From NCBI GenBank assembly GCA_028289095.1, contig JAQGGY010000001.1, positions 1 to 7,778 of the forward strand: a stretch of 7,778 nucleotides of DNA, given 5' to 3'. The stretch's first letter is position 1, and every line of letters begins with the position of its first letter. This DNA is from Candidatus Saccharimonadota bacterium. Its GTDB lineage: Bacteria > Patescibacteriota > Saccharimonadia > Saccharimonadales > Saccharimonadaceae. The notes beneath the pieces were generated by a model. That model had not been told where the DNA came from and did no database searches. It worked only from the letters and a program-made list of their open reading frames with translations. This document shows positions 1 through 6,042 of the stretch, piece after piece. A program made the position numbers and the translations under genes.

Positions 1-1
1 T

Positions 2-142
2 GTTGGCTCGTTGCGACATATTCCCTGTGTTAATTTGATGGTTCACGATACTGATAGCAGCAAACCGGATTTATTTTTGCAGGTTCCGCTACGGTCACTG
101 ATACGGTTTGATTCGGTACGTCACACGTACGATGATAAATAA
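2..142 (+). CDS. 3' end of an unrecognised gene, similar to the C-terminus of the 5098-6012 protein (5' truncated by window)
   Basis: The frame is open from the left edge to a TAA at 140-142, giving 46 residues. They contain a Pro-Cys followed by a hydrophobic strand (IPCVNLMV), a short polar turn, and then LFLQVP...LIRFDS. This lines up with the last 35 residues of the protein encoded at 5098-6012, which reads LPCIILVN, a turn, then AIYYIP...VSFFS. Shared landmarks are the SL before the motif, the PC pair, the second hydrophobic strand ending in a proline, and a closing Phe-x-Ser. Both proteins stop within about a dozen residues after that point. I infer the tail of a paralogue. The alternative is a chance open frame, since 46 codons is short; an internal ATG at 38 exists, but the similarity starts before it. 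The same frame continues into the next gene with only this one stop in between, which I take as coincidence. Function unknown. Confidence 0.45.
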   Translation, partial: VGSLRHIPCVNLMVHDTDSSKPDLFLQVPLRSLIRFDSVRHTYDDK

Positions 143-174
143 CTACTTGAGAAAACACGTCGCAGGGTGTTAAC

Positions 175-250
175 TATGCCTATGGATAACACACATGAGC
201 GTCACGATAATACTGCCCAGAATGAATCATATGCCTATGAAATAGGCATA
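175..250 (+). repeat. Start-codon repeat TATGCCTATG plus downstream inverted copy
   Basis: The 10-mer TATGCCTATG occurs at 175-184, covering both ATG 176 and ATG 182, and again at 230-239. The second copy forms a perfect 9-bp inverted repeat with ATAGGCATA at 242-250 around a 3-nt GAA loop. The 242-250 arm could therefore pair either with 230-238 (tight hairpin) or with the start-codon region 175-183. It lies inside the coding region of the 219-aa protein. A regulatory role is only a possibility. Confidence 0.5.
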
Positions 251-835
251 AATTCTGTTGATAAAGTAGCAAAACAGAATAAGGGTATCGTGGTATTTTT
301 GAACGCCTGTGCTAGGACGATAATAGAGTATCGACATGAAGAATTCACCCGCATGGCTGTTTTGTCGTCGTACATATCTAGCGTCTTTGGCGGGGGTCTA
401 GATGACGAGGAGCGACTCGCTATTGGTGGTGCATTTTTAAAAGGTATCGTGACAGGAGCATGTGTCGCCGATCAAGCATATGACGATGTGGTGGACATAA
501 CCGATACGGTTGCGACGATGGAAGCAAAGCTGGGTGAATATAGTGACGACAGTGAATTCTACCGCGAAAGGGGTCCAGAATTAATTGAATCTGGACATCA
601 GGCACAGAATCAAATGTTTGCCTGTAACGATATGATCGATAACTGGGAATCGGCATGCGTACCTGATATTCGCTACCACCGGTTTTACCGAATGGGGTTG
701 GGGATATATATGGCGAGTGCAACGAAGGCCATGCGCGACATGACCAAAACAAAAGACTTGCAGATCATGGGTGATCAAATCGAGGCCGGCGGCATTGATT
801 GGGATGAAGAATTTCGCAATCTTTCTAACGATTAA
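176..835 (+). CDS. Hypothetical protein, 219 aa, mostly helical and acidic
   Basis: I do not recognise this protein. I chose ATG 176 because an AGGGTG stretch (164-169) sits 6-7 nt upstream as a plausible Shine-Dalgarno; GTG 167 (three residues longer) would overlap that site, and ATG 182 is a further alternative. The first 20 residues are polar and look disordered. Residues 36-50 are moderately hydrophobic, but there is no signal peptide or clear membrane span. A Gly-rich patch with small residues (71-99) precedes an acidic middle. Cys45, Cys96, Cys150 and Cys161 are scattered and form no recognisable motif. It shows no convincing similarity to the Cys-cluster family encoded at 4388-7410. 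It starts 33 nt after the partial gene at 2-142, so the two may be co-transcribed. The stop lies 5 nt before the -35 of the next promoter. It uses AUA, AGG and CGA codons more freely than fusA. Probably cytoplasmic. Confidence 0.8.
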   Translation: MPMDNTHERHDNTAQNESYAYEIGINSVDKVAKQNKGIVVFLNACARTIIEYRHEEFTRMAVLSSYISSVFGGGLDDEERLAIGGAFLKGIVTGACVADQAYDDVVDITDTVATMEAKLGEYSDDSEFYRERGPELIESGHQAQNQMFACNDMIDNWESACVPDIRYHRFYRMGLGIYMASATKAMRDMTKTKDLQIMGDQIEAGGIDWDEEFRNLSND

Positions 836-839
836 TACA

Positions 840-868
840 TTTACTTTTCGTATAAAACGTGCTATAAT
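840..868 (+). promoter_or_regulatory. Extended -10 promoter of the lipoprotein gene
   Basis: TTTACT (840-845) and a perfect TATAAT (863-868) are separated by 17 bp, and TGC immediately before the -10 (860-862) makes an extended -10. This is the best sigma-70-type promoter in the window. It begins 5 nt after the stop of the 219-aa gene. Transcription would start near 875 and give a leader of about 135 nt. Confidence 0.8.
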
Positions 869-923
869 AACATACGATTTATACTATAGATCGTACATCG
901 ACAATTACATACAAATCCTTTGC

Positions 924-981
924 CACTTGAGGTCAGCGTCCGCCTATCGTGACGACATACGCGAACGCTTACCTCAAGGTG
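924..981 (+). promoter_or_regulatory. Long imperfect hairpin in the lipoprotein mRNA leader
   Basis: The arms 926-943 and 961-978 pair as 8 bp (CTTGAGGT/ACCTCAAG), 5 bp (AGCGT/ACGCT) and 3 bp (CGC/GCG), separated by single symmetric mismatches C934-T970 and C940-A964. Past a C944-C960 mismatch, 945-947 can pair with 957-959, leaving a 9-nt loop. At the base, two more pairs (A925-T980, C924-G981) can form around a bulged G979. It lies between the promoter at 840-868 and the Shine-Dalgarno at 1000-1004. No U-tract follows directly, so it does not look like a terminator or a simple attenuator. It may be an RNA regulatory element, a protein-binding site or an mRNA stabiliser; I recognise no known riboswitch. 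Confidence 0.55.
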
Positions 982-990
982 AGCATTACA

Positions 991-1008
991 TCCTATTTTA
1001 GGAGCTCC
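991..1008 (+). promoter_or_regulatory. Shine-Dalgarno of the lipoprotein gene inside overlapping small palindromes
   Basis: AGGAG (1000-1004) lies 5 nt before GTG 1010 and decides that start. The site can be masked in two ways. TCCT (991-994) pairs with AGGA (1000-1003) over a 5-nt loop. GGAGCTCC (1001-1008) is a perfect palindrome, more likely to pair between molecules than to fold. Local translational control is possible but unproven. Confidence 0.5.
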
Positions 1009-1009
1009 C

Positions 1010-1903
1010 GTGAGTAAAGGAATAATGGCATGGATCGCAGTATTGCTGGCAAGCCTCGTCGCTTTGACGGGCTGTGGCGGTACTGCTTCGGCGCCTAATC
1101 CGCCGCCCGCCGAGCAATTCGAAGCCACTAGCCAAAGCACATGCTTTGAGCAAATGGAGCCTGAGCAAGAACAAAAGCTGCGTGAATACGCGGAACAAAA
1201 CCGGGATAGATTCCAGGAATCAACGAATAGCGCAGGTGACCAGAGCGTCTGTGTGCTCGAGTCTGATGGTAATGGTGGATACAACCAGCGTTACTACCAA
1301 AAGGAAGATGAAAGCAAATTCGATGATTACTTGCTGTACAGCTTGTTGCTCGGTAACTCGAATACACTGCTGACGTACGGCGCGCTTTCGGGCGATCTGG
1401 ATTTTGGTCAGGTCATGGCTCTGTCACTTTTGACGGGGGTCAATAGCCGCGGCCAGGTCTATCATCCGTACACGAAGCCCCCAGAATCTTCAAAGTGGTC
1501 GCGTACGCCTTCGGACGTGCGCGGTCAAGTCAAGACGTATGCGTACGGCCGTTCGGCCGCGCCGCTTACATTTGACAATTCCAAGATGCTACAGGTGCCA
1601 CCGGGATTCGTCGCAAAACCGATTCCCGCTGCCTCTGATAAAGTGGTGGAATACGCAAAGGGGCCTGCTGGCAAACCAGTCGTCAAATCCCAAAGCGACC
1701 AGGGCGCAAAAGCTGTAATCGAGGAACAAAAGAAGGCAAAGCAAGCCGTGGCTCCGACTGCTGCCCCTAGGGCGACAACCGGATCGGGTACGAGCCAGCC
1801 AGGTGGTACGGCGTCGAGAGGCGCTGATACATCGACCGGAAAAAAGGTCGAACCAGGTAAAAAGGTGGATCCAGCTAAAAGGCCGGCCACCAGGACAGGG
1901 TAA
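1010..1903 (+). CDS. Predicted secreted lipoprotein with a basic low-complexity C-terminal tail, 297 aa
   Basis: GTG 1010 is chosen because AGGAG lies 5 nt upstream; ATG 1025 (Met6) would shorten the signal peptide. Residues 1-21 form a signal peptide with one Lys, a hydrophobic core (7-19) and the lipobox LTG-C, with Cys22 as the expected lipidated +1 residue. The mature protein would be anchored on the outer face of the cytoplasmic membrane by the Lgt/Lsp pathway. A Pro-rich linker follows (29-33), then an acidic segment rich in Gln and Glu. Cys45 and Cys81 could form a disulfide. A more ordered part (about 104-200) has Leu-rich helices (107-144) and aromatic-rich stretches. From about residue 207 to the end the sequence is rich in Lys, Pro, Gly, Thr and Ala with no predicted fold; such tails can span or bind anionic cell-wall material. 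I do not recognise the family. It has its own promoter, leader and terminator, so it is a single-gene unit. Confidence 0.88.
   Translation: MSKGIMAWIAVLLASLVALTGCGGTASAPNPPPAEQFEATSQSTCFEQMEPEQEQKLREYAEQNRDRFQESTNSAGDQSVCVLESDGNGGYNQRYYQKEDESKFDDYLLYSLLLGNSNTLLTYGALSGDLDFGQVMALSLLTGVNSRGQVYHPYTKPPESSKWSRTPSDVRGQVKTYAYGRSAAPLTFDNSKMLQVPPGFVAKPIPAASDKVVEYAKGPAGKPVVKSQSDQGAKAVIEEQKKAKQAVAPTAAPRATTGSGTSQPGGTASRGADTSTGKKVEPGKKVDPAKRPATRTG
1838..1873 (+). repeat. Two tandem 18-nt coding repeats in the lipoprotein tail
   Basis: 1838-1855 and 1856-1873 differ at three positions and encode GKKVEP followed by GKKVDP; a degenerate third unit (AKRPA) comes next. This is short in-frame repeat expansion within the basic tail, consistent with a length-variable surface linker. 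Confidence 0.7.
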
Positions 1904-1911
1904 GCTACGAA

Positions 1912-1955
1912 CGTTTCCCGCGGTTGCCAACAGGCTACCGCGGGAAACGGCTTTT
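1912..1955 (+). terminator. Intrinsic terminator after the lipoprotein gene
   Basis: A perfect 13-bp GC-rich stem (1912-1924 with 1937-1949) is topped by a further GCC/GGC pairing (1926-1928 with 1933-1935) and followed by a short TTTT at 1952-1955. It begins 8 nt after the TAA of the lipoprotein gene. The rest of the gap to the fusA promoter (about 1956-2033) is AT-rich and holds nothing else I can support. Confidence 0.85.
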
Positions 1956-2033
1956 CGTTATGTATGTAATTGTCGTAATCAAATTCCAACGACATTTCAA
2001 GTCGCTTAGACGTATTACAACAGGTTTACCATC

Positions 2034-2062
2034 TAGTCACATAAGGTAATTTCTGTTAAAAT
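2034..2062 (+). promoter_or_regulatory. fusA promoter (extended -10)
   Basis: TAAAAT (2057-2062) is preceded by TGT (2054-2056), an extended -10. TAGTCA (2034-2039) lies 17 bp upstream and matches the -35 consensus at four of six positions. Transcription would start near 2069, giving a leader of about 67 nt. fusA thus appears to be expressed on its own, not from a ribosomal-protein operon. Confidence 0.6.
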
Positions 2063-2117
2063 AAGTCTATAGCGCTTTTTTTATGTCTAAAAATAGCAGG
2101 CAGTAATAATTTATAAC

Positions 2118-2125
2118 AGGAAGAG
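2118..2125 (+). promoter_or_regulatory. fusA ribosome binding site
   Basis: AGGAAGAG (2118-2125) lies 10 nt before ATG 2136, a purine-rich but somewhat distant Shine-Dalgarno. The start is fixed mainly by the conserved EF-G N-terminus. Confidence 0.6.
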
Positions 2126-2135
2126 ACAACACTTT

Positions 2136-4232
2136 ATGGCAGAAAAACACGTCCCCCTAAAGGACTTACGTAATATCGGTATTATCGCGCACATTGACGC
2201 CGGTAAAACTACAACGACAGAAGGTATCTTGTACCGTACTGGTATCAACCACAAAATCGGTGAAGTCCGCGGTGCTGGCGGCGATAGCGCAACGACTGAC
2301 TGGATGGCACAGGAAAAAGAACGTGGAATCACGATTACTTCTGCTGCTGTAACGTGTTTTTGGAAGGGTCACAAGATTAACATCATTGATACTCCTGGCC
2401 ACATCGACTTTACTGCCGAAGTCGAACGTTCACTGCGTGTCCTAGACGGTGCGGTGACAATCTTTGACGGCAAAATGGGTGTTGAAGCTCAGTCTGAAAC
2501 TGTATGGCGCCAAGCAAACAAGTACGGTGTGCCTCGCATTTGTTTCATCAATAAAATCAACCAAACCGGTGGTGACTTCTACAAATCTCTCCAAAGTATT
2601 CACAACCGCCTTTCTAAAAATGCACTTCCTGTCCACCTGCCAATCGGATTTGAAAAAGACATCAATGGCCTTGTTGACCTTGTCGCAATGAAAGCATACA
2701 CATACGGTGACTATACCGACAAGCAGCTAGTCGAAGGCGAAATTCCTGCTGACATGCTTGATAAGTGTAAAAATGCTCGCAGCCTATTGGTTGAAGCAGC
2801 TGTCGAAGCTGACGACGAGTTATTTGAACGATTCCTTGAACAGGGTGAAGAATCAATTACAATCGACGAACTTAAGTCTGCACTGCGCAAGCGTGTCCTA
2901 GCTGGCGACTTCTACCTAGTATCTGGTGGTGATGGTCGTGGAGTTATCGTCGAGAAGCTTCTTGATATCATGACTGACTACCTACCTAGTCCGCTTGATG
3001 TTGATGCAATTTGGGGTTCTAATCCTAAAACTGGCGACGAAGTTTCACGCAAACCAGACGAAAAAGAACCAATGGCAGGACTTGCATTTAAAATTGCGAC
3101 TGATCCATTTGTCGGTAAGTTAATCTTTGTTCGTGTTTACTCAGGTAAGCTGACCGCTGGTAGCTATGTATTGAACACGACGACTGGCGAAAAAGAACGT
3201 GTCGGCCGTATCGTTCGTATGCACGCAGACAAACGTGAAGAAATCGACTCTGTTAGCGCTGGTGACATCGCTGCAGTCGTAGGGCTAAAAGGTACGTTTA
3301 CTGGTCACACATTGACCGATCCTGCTCACCCAATCGCACTTGAATCAATTACTTTCCCAGATCCTCCAGTATCGATTGCGGTTGAACCAAAAACCAAAGC
3401 CGATCAGGAAAAAATGGGTATCGCACTTCAGCGCCTAGCCGAAGAAGATCCAACTTTCCGTGTTCATACCGACGACGAAACCGGTCAGACGATCATGTCA
3501 GGAATGGGTGAACTTCACCTGGATATCCTTATCGACCGCATGAAACGTGAATTTAACGTTGAAGCAAACATCGGTGAACCACAAGTTGCGTTCCGTGAGT
3601 CAATCAAGGGTACATCAGAAGTTCAAGGTAAGCACGCCAAGCAATCTGGTGGACGTGGCCAGTATGGTGATGTTTGGATTCGATTCGAACCGAACGAACC
3701 AGGCAAAGGCTTCGAATTCTTTGACGCGATCAAAGGTGGCGTTGTTCCTCAAGAATACCGCAAACCTGTCGAACAAGGTGTTCGTGAAACGCTTGACGGT
3801 GGTGTTATCGCTGGTTACCCAGTCGTTGACATTAAAGCGACCCTTTATGATGGTAGCTATCACGATGTCGACTCAAGCGAACTTGCCTTTAAGTTGGCTG
3901 GTCACTTGGCAACACGTGAAGGTATCAGGGCTGCAAAGCCAATCCTTCTAGAGCCAGTTATGAAAGTTGAAGTAACAACCCCTGAAGAATTCATGGGTGA
4001 CATCATCGGCGACCTTAACTCTCGTCGTGGCCGTATTGACGCCATGGAAGACCTAATGGGCGGCGCCAAGCTAATCAAGGCTTTCGTACCACTCGCAAGT
4101 ATGTTCGGCTACACTGGTGACATTCGCTCAATGAGCCAAGGTCGTGCAGCTAGCACGATGGAACTAGCGAACTACGAAGAAGTTCCACCAAACGTTGCTC
4201 AGGAAATCATCGAAAAGCGCGCAAGCAAATAA
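2136..4232 (+). CDS. fusA: Translation elongation factor G (EF-G), 698 aa, with altered G4 and G5 motifs
   Basis: EF-G is the GTPase that drives tRNA-mRNA translocation on the ribosome and, with ribosome recycling factor, recycling. The length is close to the usual 690-705 aa. Visible elements: P-loop AHIDAGKTT (18-26), switch I RGITIT (63-68), G3 DTPGH (85-89, His89 catalytic), domain II from about 300, domain III with [12 protein letters not shown], domain IV with SGGRGQYG (from 504) and the tip motif [16 protein letters not shown] (His576), and domain V with [10 protein letters not shown]. Oddities: the G4 motif, normally NKxD, reads NKIN (139-142), and the G5 region, normally SAFK or similar, reads SGGD (263-266). 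A few extra residues (GAGGDS, 46-51) precede switch I relative to typical EF-G. Codon use is strongly biased to GGT, GAA, CGT and CTT, unlike the neighbouring hypothetical genes, as expected of a highly expressed gene. It is flanked by its own promoter and terminator; neither rpsL/rpsG nor tuf adjoins it. Confidence 0.99.
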   Translation: MAEKHVPLKDLRNIGIIAHIDAGKTTTTEGILYRTGINHKIGEVRGAGGDSATTDWMAQEKERGITITSAAVTCFWKGHKINIIDTPGHIDFTAEVERSLRVLDGAVTIFDGKMGVEAQSETVWRQANKYGVPRICFINKINQTGGDFYKSLQSIHNRLSKNALPVHLPIGFEKDINGLVDLVAMKAYTYGDYTDKQLVEGEIPADMLDKCKNARSLLVEAAVEADDELFERFLEQGEESITIDELKSALRKRVLAGDFYLVSGGDGRGVIVEKLLDIMTDYLPSPLDVDAIWGSNPKTGDEVSRKPDEKEPMAGLAFKIATDPFVGKLIFVRVYSGKLTAGSYVLNTTTGEKERVGRIVRMHADKREEIDSVSAGDIAAVVGLKGTFTGHTLTDPAHPIALESITFPDPPVSIAVEPKTKADQEKMGIALQRLAEEDPTFRVHTDDETGQTIMSGMGELHLDILIDRMKREFNVEANIGEPQVAFRESIKGTSEVQGKHAKQSGGRGQYGDVWIRFEPNEPGKGFEFFDAIKGGVVPQEYRKPVEQGVRETLDGGVIAGYPVVDIKATLYDGSYHDVDSSELAFKLAGHLATREGIRAAKPILLEPVMKVEVTTPEEFMGDIIGDLNSRRGRIDAMEDLMGGAKLIKAFVPLASMFGYTGDIRSMSQGRAASTMELANYEEVPPNVAQEIIEKRASK

Positions 4233-4243
4233 TAGCTATTTCG

Positions 4244-4282
4244 ATACAAAAAGCACCGTCCTAGTGATGGTGCTTTTTGTAT
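4244..4282 (+). terminator. Strong, potentially bidirectional intrinsic terminator after fusA
   Basis: The arm 4244-4260 pairs with 4266-4282 over 17 bp (one G-U pair) around a 5-nt CTAGT loop. The stem carries AAAAA on the left and TTTTT on the right, so the hairpin could end transcription on either strand. It lies 11 nt after the fusA stop and separates fusA from the following cluster. Confidence 0.92.
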
Positions 4283-4351
4283 GTTACGAAGTAATAAAGC
4301 TACATTGCCAATGGTAAGTGTCCATATTCAGCGTAATTCGTGACTGTAAGA

Positions 4352-4379
4352 TTGCTATTGCAAAAAAGTGGACTACAAT
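4352..4379 (+). promoter_or_regulatory. Promoter predicting a leaderless mRNA for the 4388 gene
   Basis: TTGCTA (4352-4357), a 16-bp spacer and TACAAT (4374-4379) form a promoter whose -10 ends only 8 nt before ATG 4388. The expected transcription start therefore falls at or next to the start codon. No Shine-Dalgarno is present. The same TTGC-type -35 recurs before the genes at 5098 and 6754. Confidence 0.65.
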
Positions 4380-4387
4380 AGCATATT

Positions 4388-5053
4388 ATGAGTGAGTCAG
4401 AACCCCAGGGTAATCCCGAATATGTCGAGATGACGCCTATTACTAGATACTACAGTGATGTTGCGAACCTAATTAATTCAGAATCGTACGTCACTATGTC
4501 GTTGCATAGTTTGCTTGAATCTTTCCCTGTCGATAGAGAAAAGGTTTTAGATGAAATGCGATCTAGCCTATTTATGCCATTTGACTGGGAAATTGCACAC
4601 GATCCTGTAATTGCCAAAGAAAAGCTTGCTATGCTTCCGCTATCAGTCATCCAGTCAGAACTAGAAAAAGCCAACTGCGATGTCGATGAAATAAAGTCTT
4701 GGTATGACAATGCGGTAGGCGGTATACGTGCCGTCACTTTGGAGGTCCACAGCAATCATTGCCTTGATCGAAAAGCACCTAATCATCTGATGTGTGATTT
4801 TAGTACAGATTGTCCGTTGCTGTTTACGGAGCGATTTTTACTTCGCGAAGCAGAGGACCCTGACTTTTCAAAACCAATGTATCGGACAGCACCAGACCGT
4901 CAATTTACTCTAACAAAAAACAACATCGGAATTGCGATAAAACAGCAATTCATATCCTCTGAAATAGGCGATTCAATCTTGGAGCTATACGCGTTCAAAT
5001 TCAATCAATTTATGGTTTGTCGCACTTCAAACCCCTCTGATAACATCATTTAA
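4388..5053 (+). CDS. Hypothetical Cys/His-cluster protein, paralogue A, 221 aa
   Basis: The family is not recognised. It aligns without gaps over residues 1-125 with the 6043-6711 product: TRYY at 19-22, a [DE]W then P..A[KR]E[KR]L..LP block at 66-84, Trp105, His121 and Cys125. The cluster is Cys125, His133, Cys136 and Cys142-Pro143, with His121 and His124 nearby, followed 13 residues later by DPDF (157-160). Four Cys/His ligands would suit zinc or another metal; this is inference. The N-terminal ~100 residues look helical, without a signal peptide or membrane span, so the protein is probably cytoplasmic. No Shine-Dalgarno precedes the ATG, and the promoter places transcription start at the AUG, so translation is probably leaderless. 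It uses rarer codons (AUA, AGA, CGA) than fusA. The next promoter begins 10 nt after its stop, with no terminator between. Confidence 0.85.
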   Translation: MSESEPQGNPEYVEMTPITRYYSDVANLINSESYVTMSLHSLLESFPVDREKVLDEMRSSLFMPFDWEIAHDPVIAKEKLAMLPLSVIQSELEKANCDVDEIKSWYDNAVGGIRAVTLEVHSNHCLDRKAPNHLMCDFSTDCPLLFTERFLLREAEDPDFSKPMYRTAPDRQFTLTKNNIGIAIKQQFISSEIGDSILELYAFKFNQFMVCRTSNPSDNII

Positions 5054-5062
5054 ACTTTCATA

Positions 5063-5091
5063 TTGCTATGTCATACCATTAGTGATATTGT
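5063..5091 (+). promoter_or_regulatory. Extended -10 promoter predicting a leaderless mRNA for the 5098 gene
   Basis: TTGCTA (5063-5068), a 17-bp spacer and TATTGT (5086-5091), with TGA at 5083-5085 making an extended -10. The -10 ends 6 nt before ATG 5098, so the start site should coincide with the AUG. No Shine-Dalgarno is visible. Confidence 0.65.
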
Positions 5092-5097
5092 ATCGCC

Positions 5098-6012
5098 ATG
5101 GAAGACGTGCCGTATTTGTCTGATAATCCTGATAAACAATCTGAAAATGAAACGCGACTAAAAAGTCTTGAAAAGCGTGTTAAAATCCTTGAAGAATATT
5201 TACGCGTGGGAGTATTTGATGAAGACAAGCAAAGTGATTATCTAGATTCAGTCAGAACTGGCATAGATCACGAAGATTCTGATCAGCGCACATCGCTACT
5301 GGCATTGGGGTATTTACCAGATCGGAATAACGATATAATCCCTTCTTTGGTAATGATTGACACTACCGAAGCATATTGGCAGGACACTGATATATATCGT
5401 GTCAAAGACGCTGACCGCGTCCTGACGCAGTACGAAGTAGTCGAAAACGGTCATCCAGCGATATATTATGTTCCACCAGTGGCCGTCTTGCGATGCGAAC
5501 GGTACGACCCAGATGATGTGGCTGGTTATCCGCATCCAGTAATGCGGATTATAGCAAATAACGCTGACCATGCCTTACGGGATGTAATGAGGTCGTCGTT
5601 TTTTCAGTTTGATATTCCGACGCAGTGCGCCATCCTAGATGATACTGCTGAAGATCTGCATGAACAGTTGCAAGTCGAGTATGACACCGACGTACTGGTA
5701 ATAATCGGAACCAGAGAGTATTTTTGTGCGCCAGCCGACGTCGATTTAACGACGATCGATTGGAATACGTATAGATATAAGGCGTCGGGAACTGTTGACG
5801 ACCCATACTTTCAGCTAGATGGTGTTATTCTAAACGCCGTTTACCTAGAAAAGCTCGCTCGTGAACCATCAAAGATTACCGGCTCGAATGACTTGTCACT
5901 AGGATATGGACTTCCGTGTATTATTTTGGTAAATCAAACCCACGACGCCATCTATTACATCCCAGCAGCCAGTACAGTGTCGTTCTTTAGTGAAGCAGAT
6001 AATGCCGTATGA
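5098..6012 (+). CDS. Hypothetical protein with coiled coil and repeated beta-strand motif, 304 aa
   Basis: I do not recognise this protein. Residues 15-38 form a short charged coiled coil (leucines at 21, 24 and 31 among Lys/Glu/Arg), which may oligomerise it. An acidic linker (40-62) leads to a beta-rich body containing a recurring unit: a hydrophobic strand, a polar turn, an aromatic strand ending in Pro, then a third strand. The clearest copies are near 110-136 (AIYYVPP at 121-127), 197-219 (EYFCAPAD at 207-214) and 272-298 (AIYYIPAA at 284-291); a fourth may lie near 82-102. No catalytic motif, signal peptide or membrane span is evident. The C-terminal copy resembles the partial gene at 2-142. 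ATG 5098 is preceded by a promoter placing transcription start on the AUG and lacks a Shine-Dalgarno. The next gene starts 30 nt after its TGA behind a strong Shine-Dalgarno, so the two probably form an operon. The protein is acidic overall. Confidence 0.85.
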   Translation: MEDVPYLSDNPDKQSENETRLKSLEKRVKILEEYLRVGVFDEDKQSDYLDSVRTGIDHEDSDQRTSLLALGYLPDRNNDIIPSLVMIDTTEAYWQDTDIYRVKDADRVLTQYEVVENGHPAIYYVPPVAVLRCERYDPDDVAGYPHPVMRIIANNADHALRDVMRSSFFQFDIPTQCAILDDTAEDLHEQLQVEYDTDVLVIIGTREYFCAPADVDLTTIDWNTYRYKASGTVDDPYFQLDGVILNAVYLEKLAREPSKITGSNDLSLGYGLPCIILVNQTHDAIYYIPAASTVSFFSEADNAV

Positions 6013-6030
6013 TAACTAATATGCCGAAAA

Positions 6031-6037
6031 AAGGGGG
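6031..6037 (+). promoter_or_regulatory. Strong Shine-Dalgarno of the 6043 gene
   Basis: AAGGGGG (6031-6037) can pair along its length with the 16S anti-Shine-Dalgarno (one G-U), 5 nt before ATG 6043; GGAG at 6036-6039 overlaps it. It fixes the start and contrasts with the apparently leaderless neighbours, implying that this gene is read from the upstream transcript. Confidence 0.75.
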
Positions 6038-6042
6038 AGAGT

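Noticed and set aside
116..130. Inverted repeat GTACGT-CAC-ACGTAC
   Set aside because: Only 6 bp, inside the partial coding region, and without a T-tract; could be chance.
147..176. TTGAGA (147-152) with TAACTA (171-176) as a promoter for a leaderless start at ATG 182
   Set aside because: The -10 is very poor and an AGGG Shine-Dalgarno serves ATG 176; left undecided, not listed.
2..835. A single in-frame stop (TAA 140-142) between the partial gene and the 219-aa gene, suggesting one interrupted or read-through gene
   Set aside because: The upstream piece resembles a natural C-terminus, and the downstream gene has its own ribosome binding site and ATG.
771..1001. 76-codon + strand open frame spanning the promoter and leader of the lipoprotein gene
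   Set aside because: It overlaps the end of the 219-aa gene, a strong promoter and the leader hairpin; its composition is unlike a protein and it has no ribosome binding site.
1971..1994. Inverted repeat TGTCGT/ACGACA with a 12-nt loop
   Set aside because: Short arms in AT-rich spacer downstream of an already convincing terminator; not distinguishable from chance.
1525..1995. 156-codon minus-strand open frame opposite the lipoprotein gene and its terminator
   Set aside because: It is the antisense shadow of the low-complexity tail, crosses the terminator and shows no recognisable motif.
2071..2082. AGCGCT followed by T7 in the fusA leader, resembling a terminator or attenuator
   Set aside because: A six-base palindrome has no loop room and cannot form a stable stem; no alternative pairing seen.
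3547..3951. 134-codon out-of-frame open stretch inside fusA
   Set aside because: Lies wholly within the strongly conserved domain III-V coding region of EF-G; a consequence of its codon bias.
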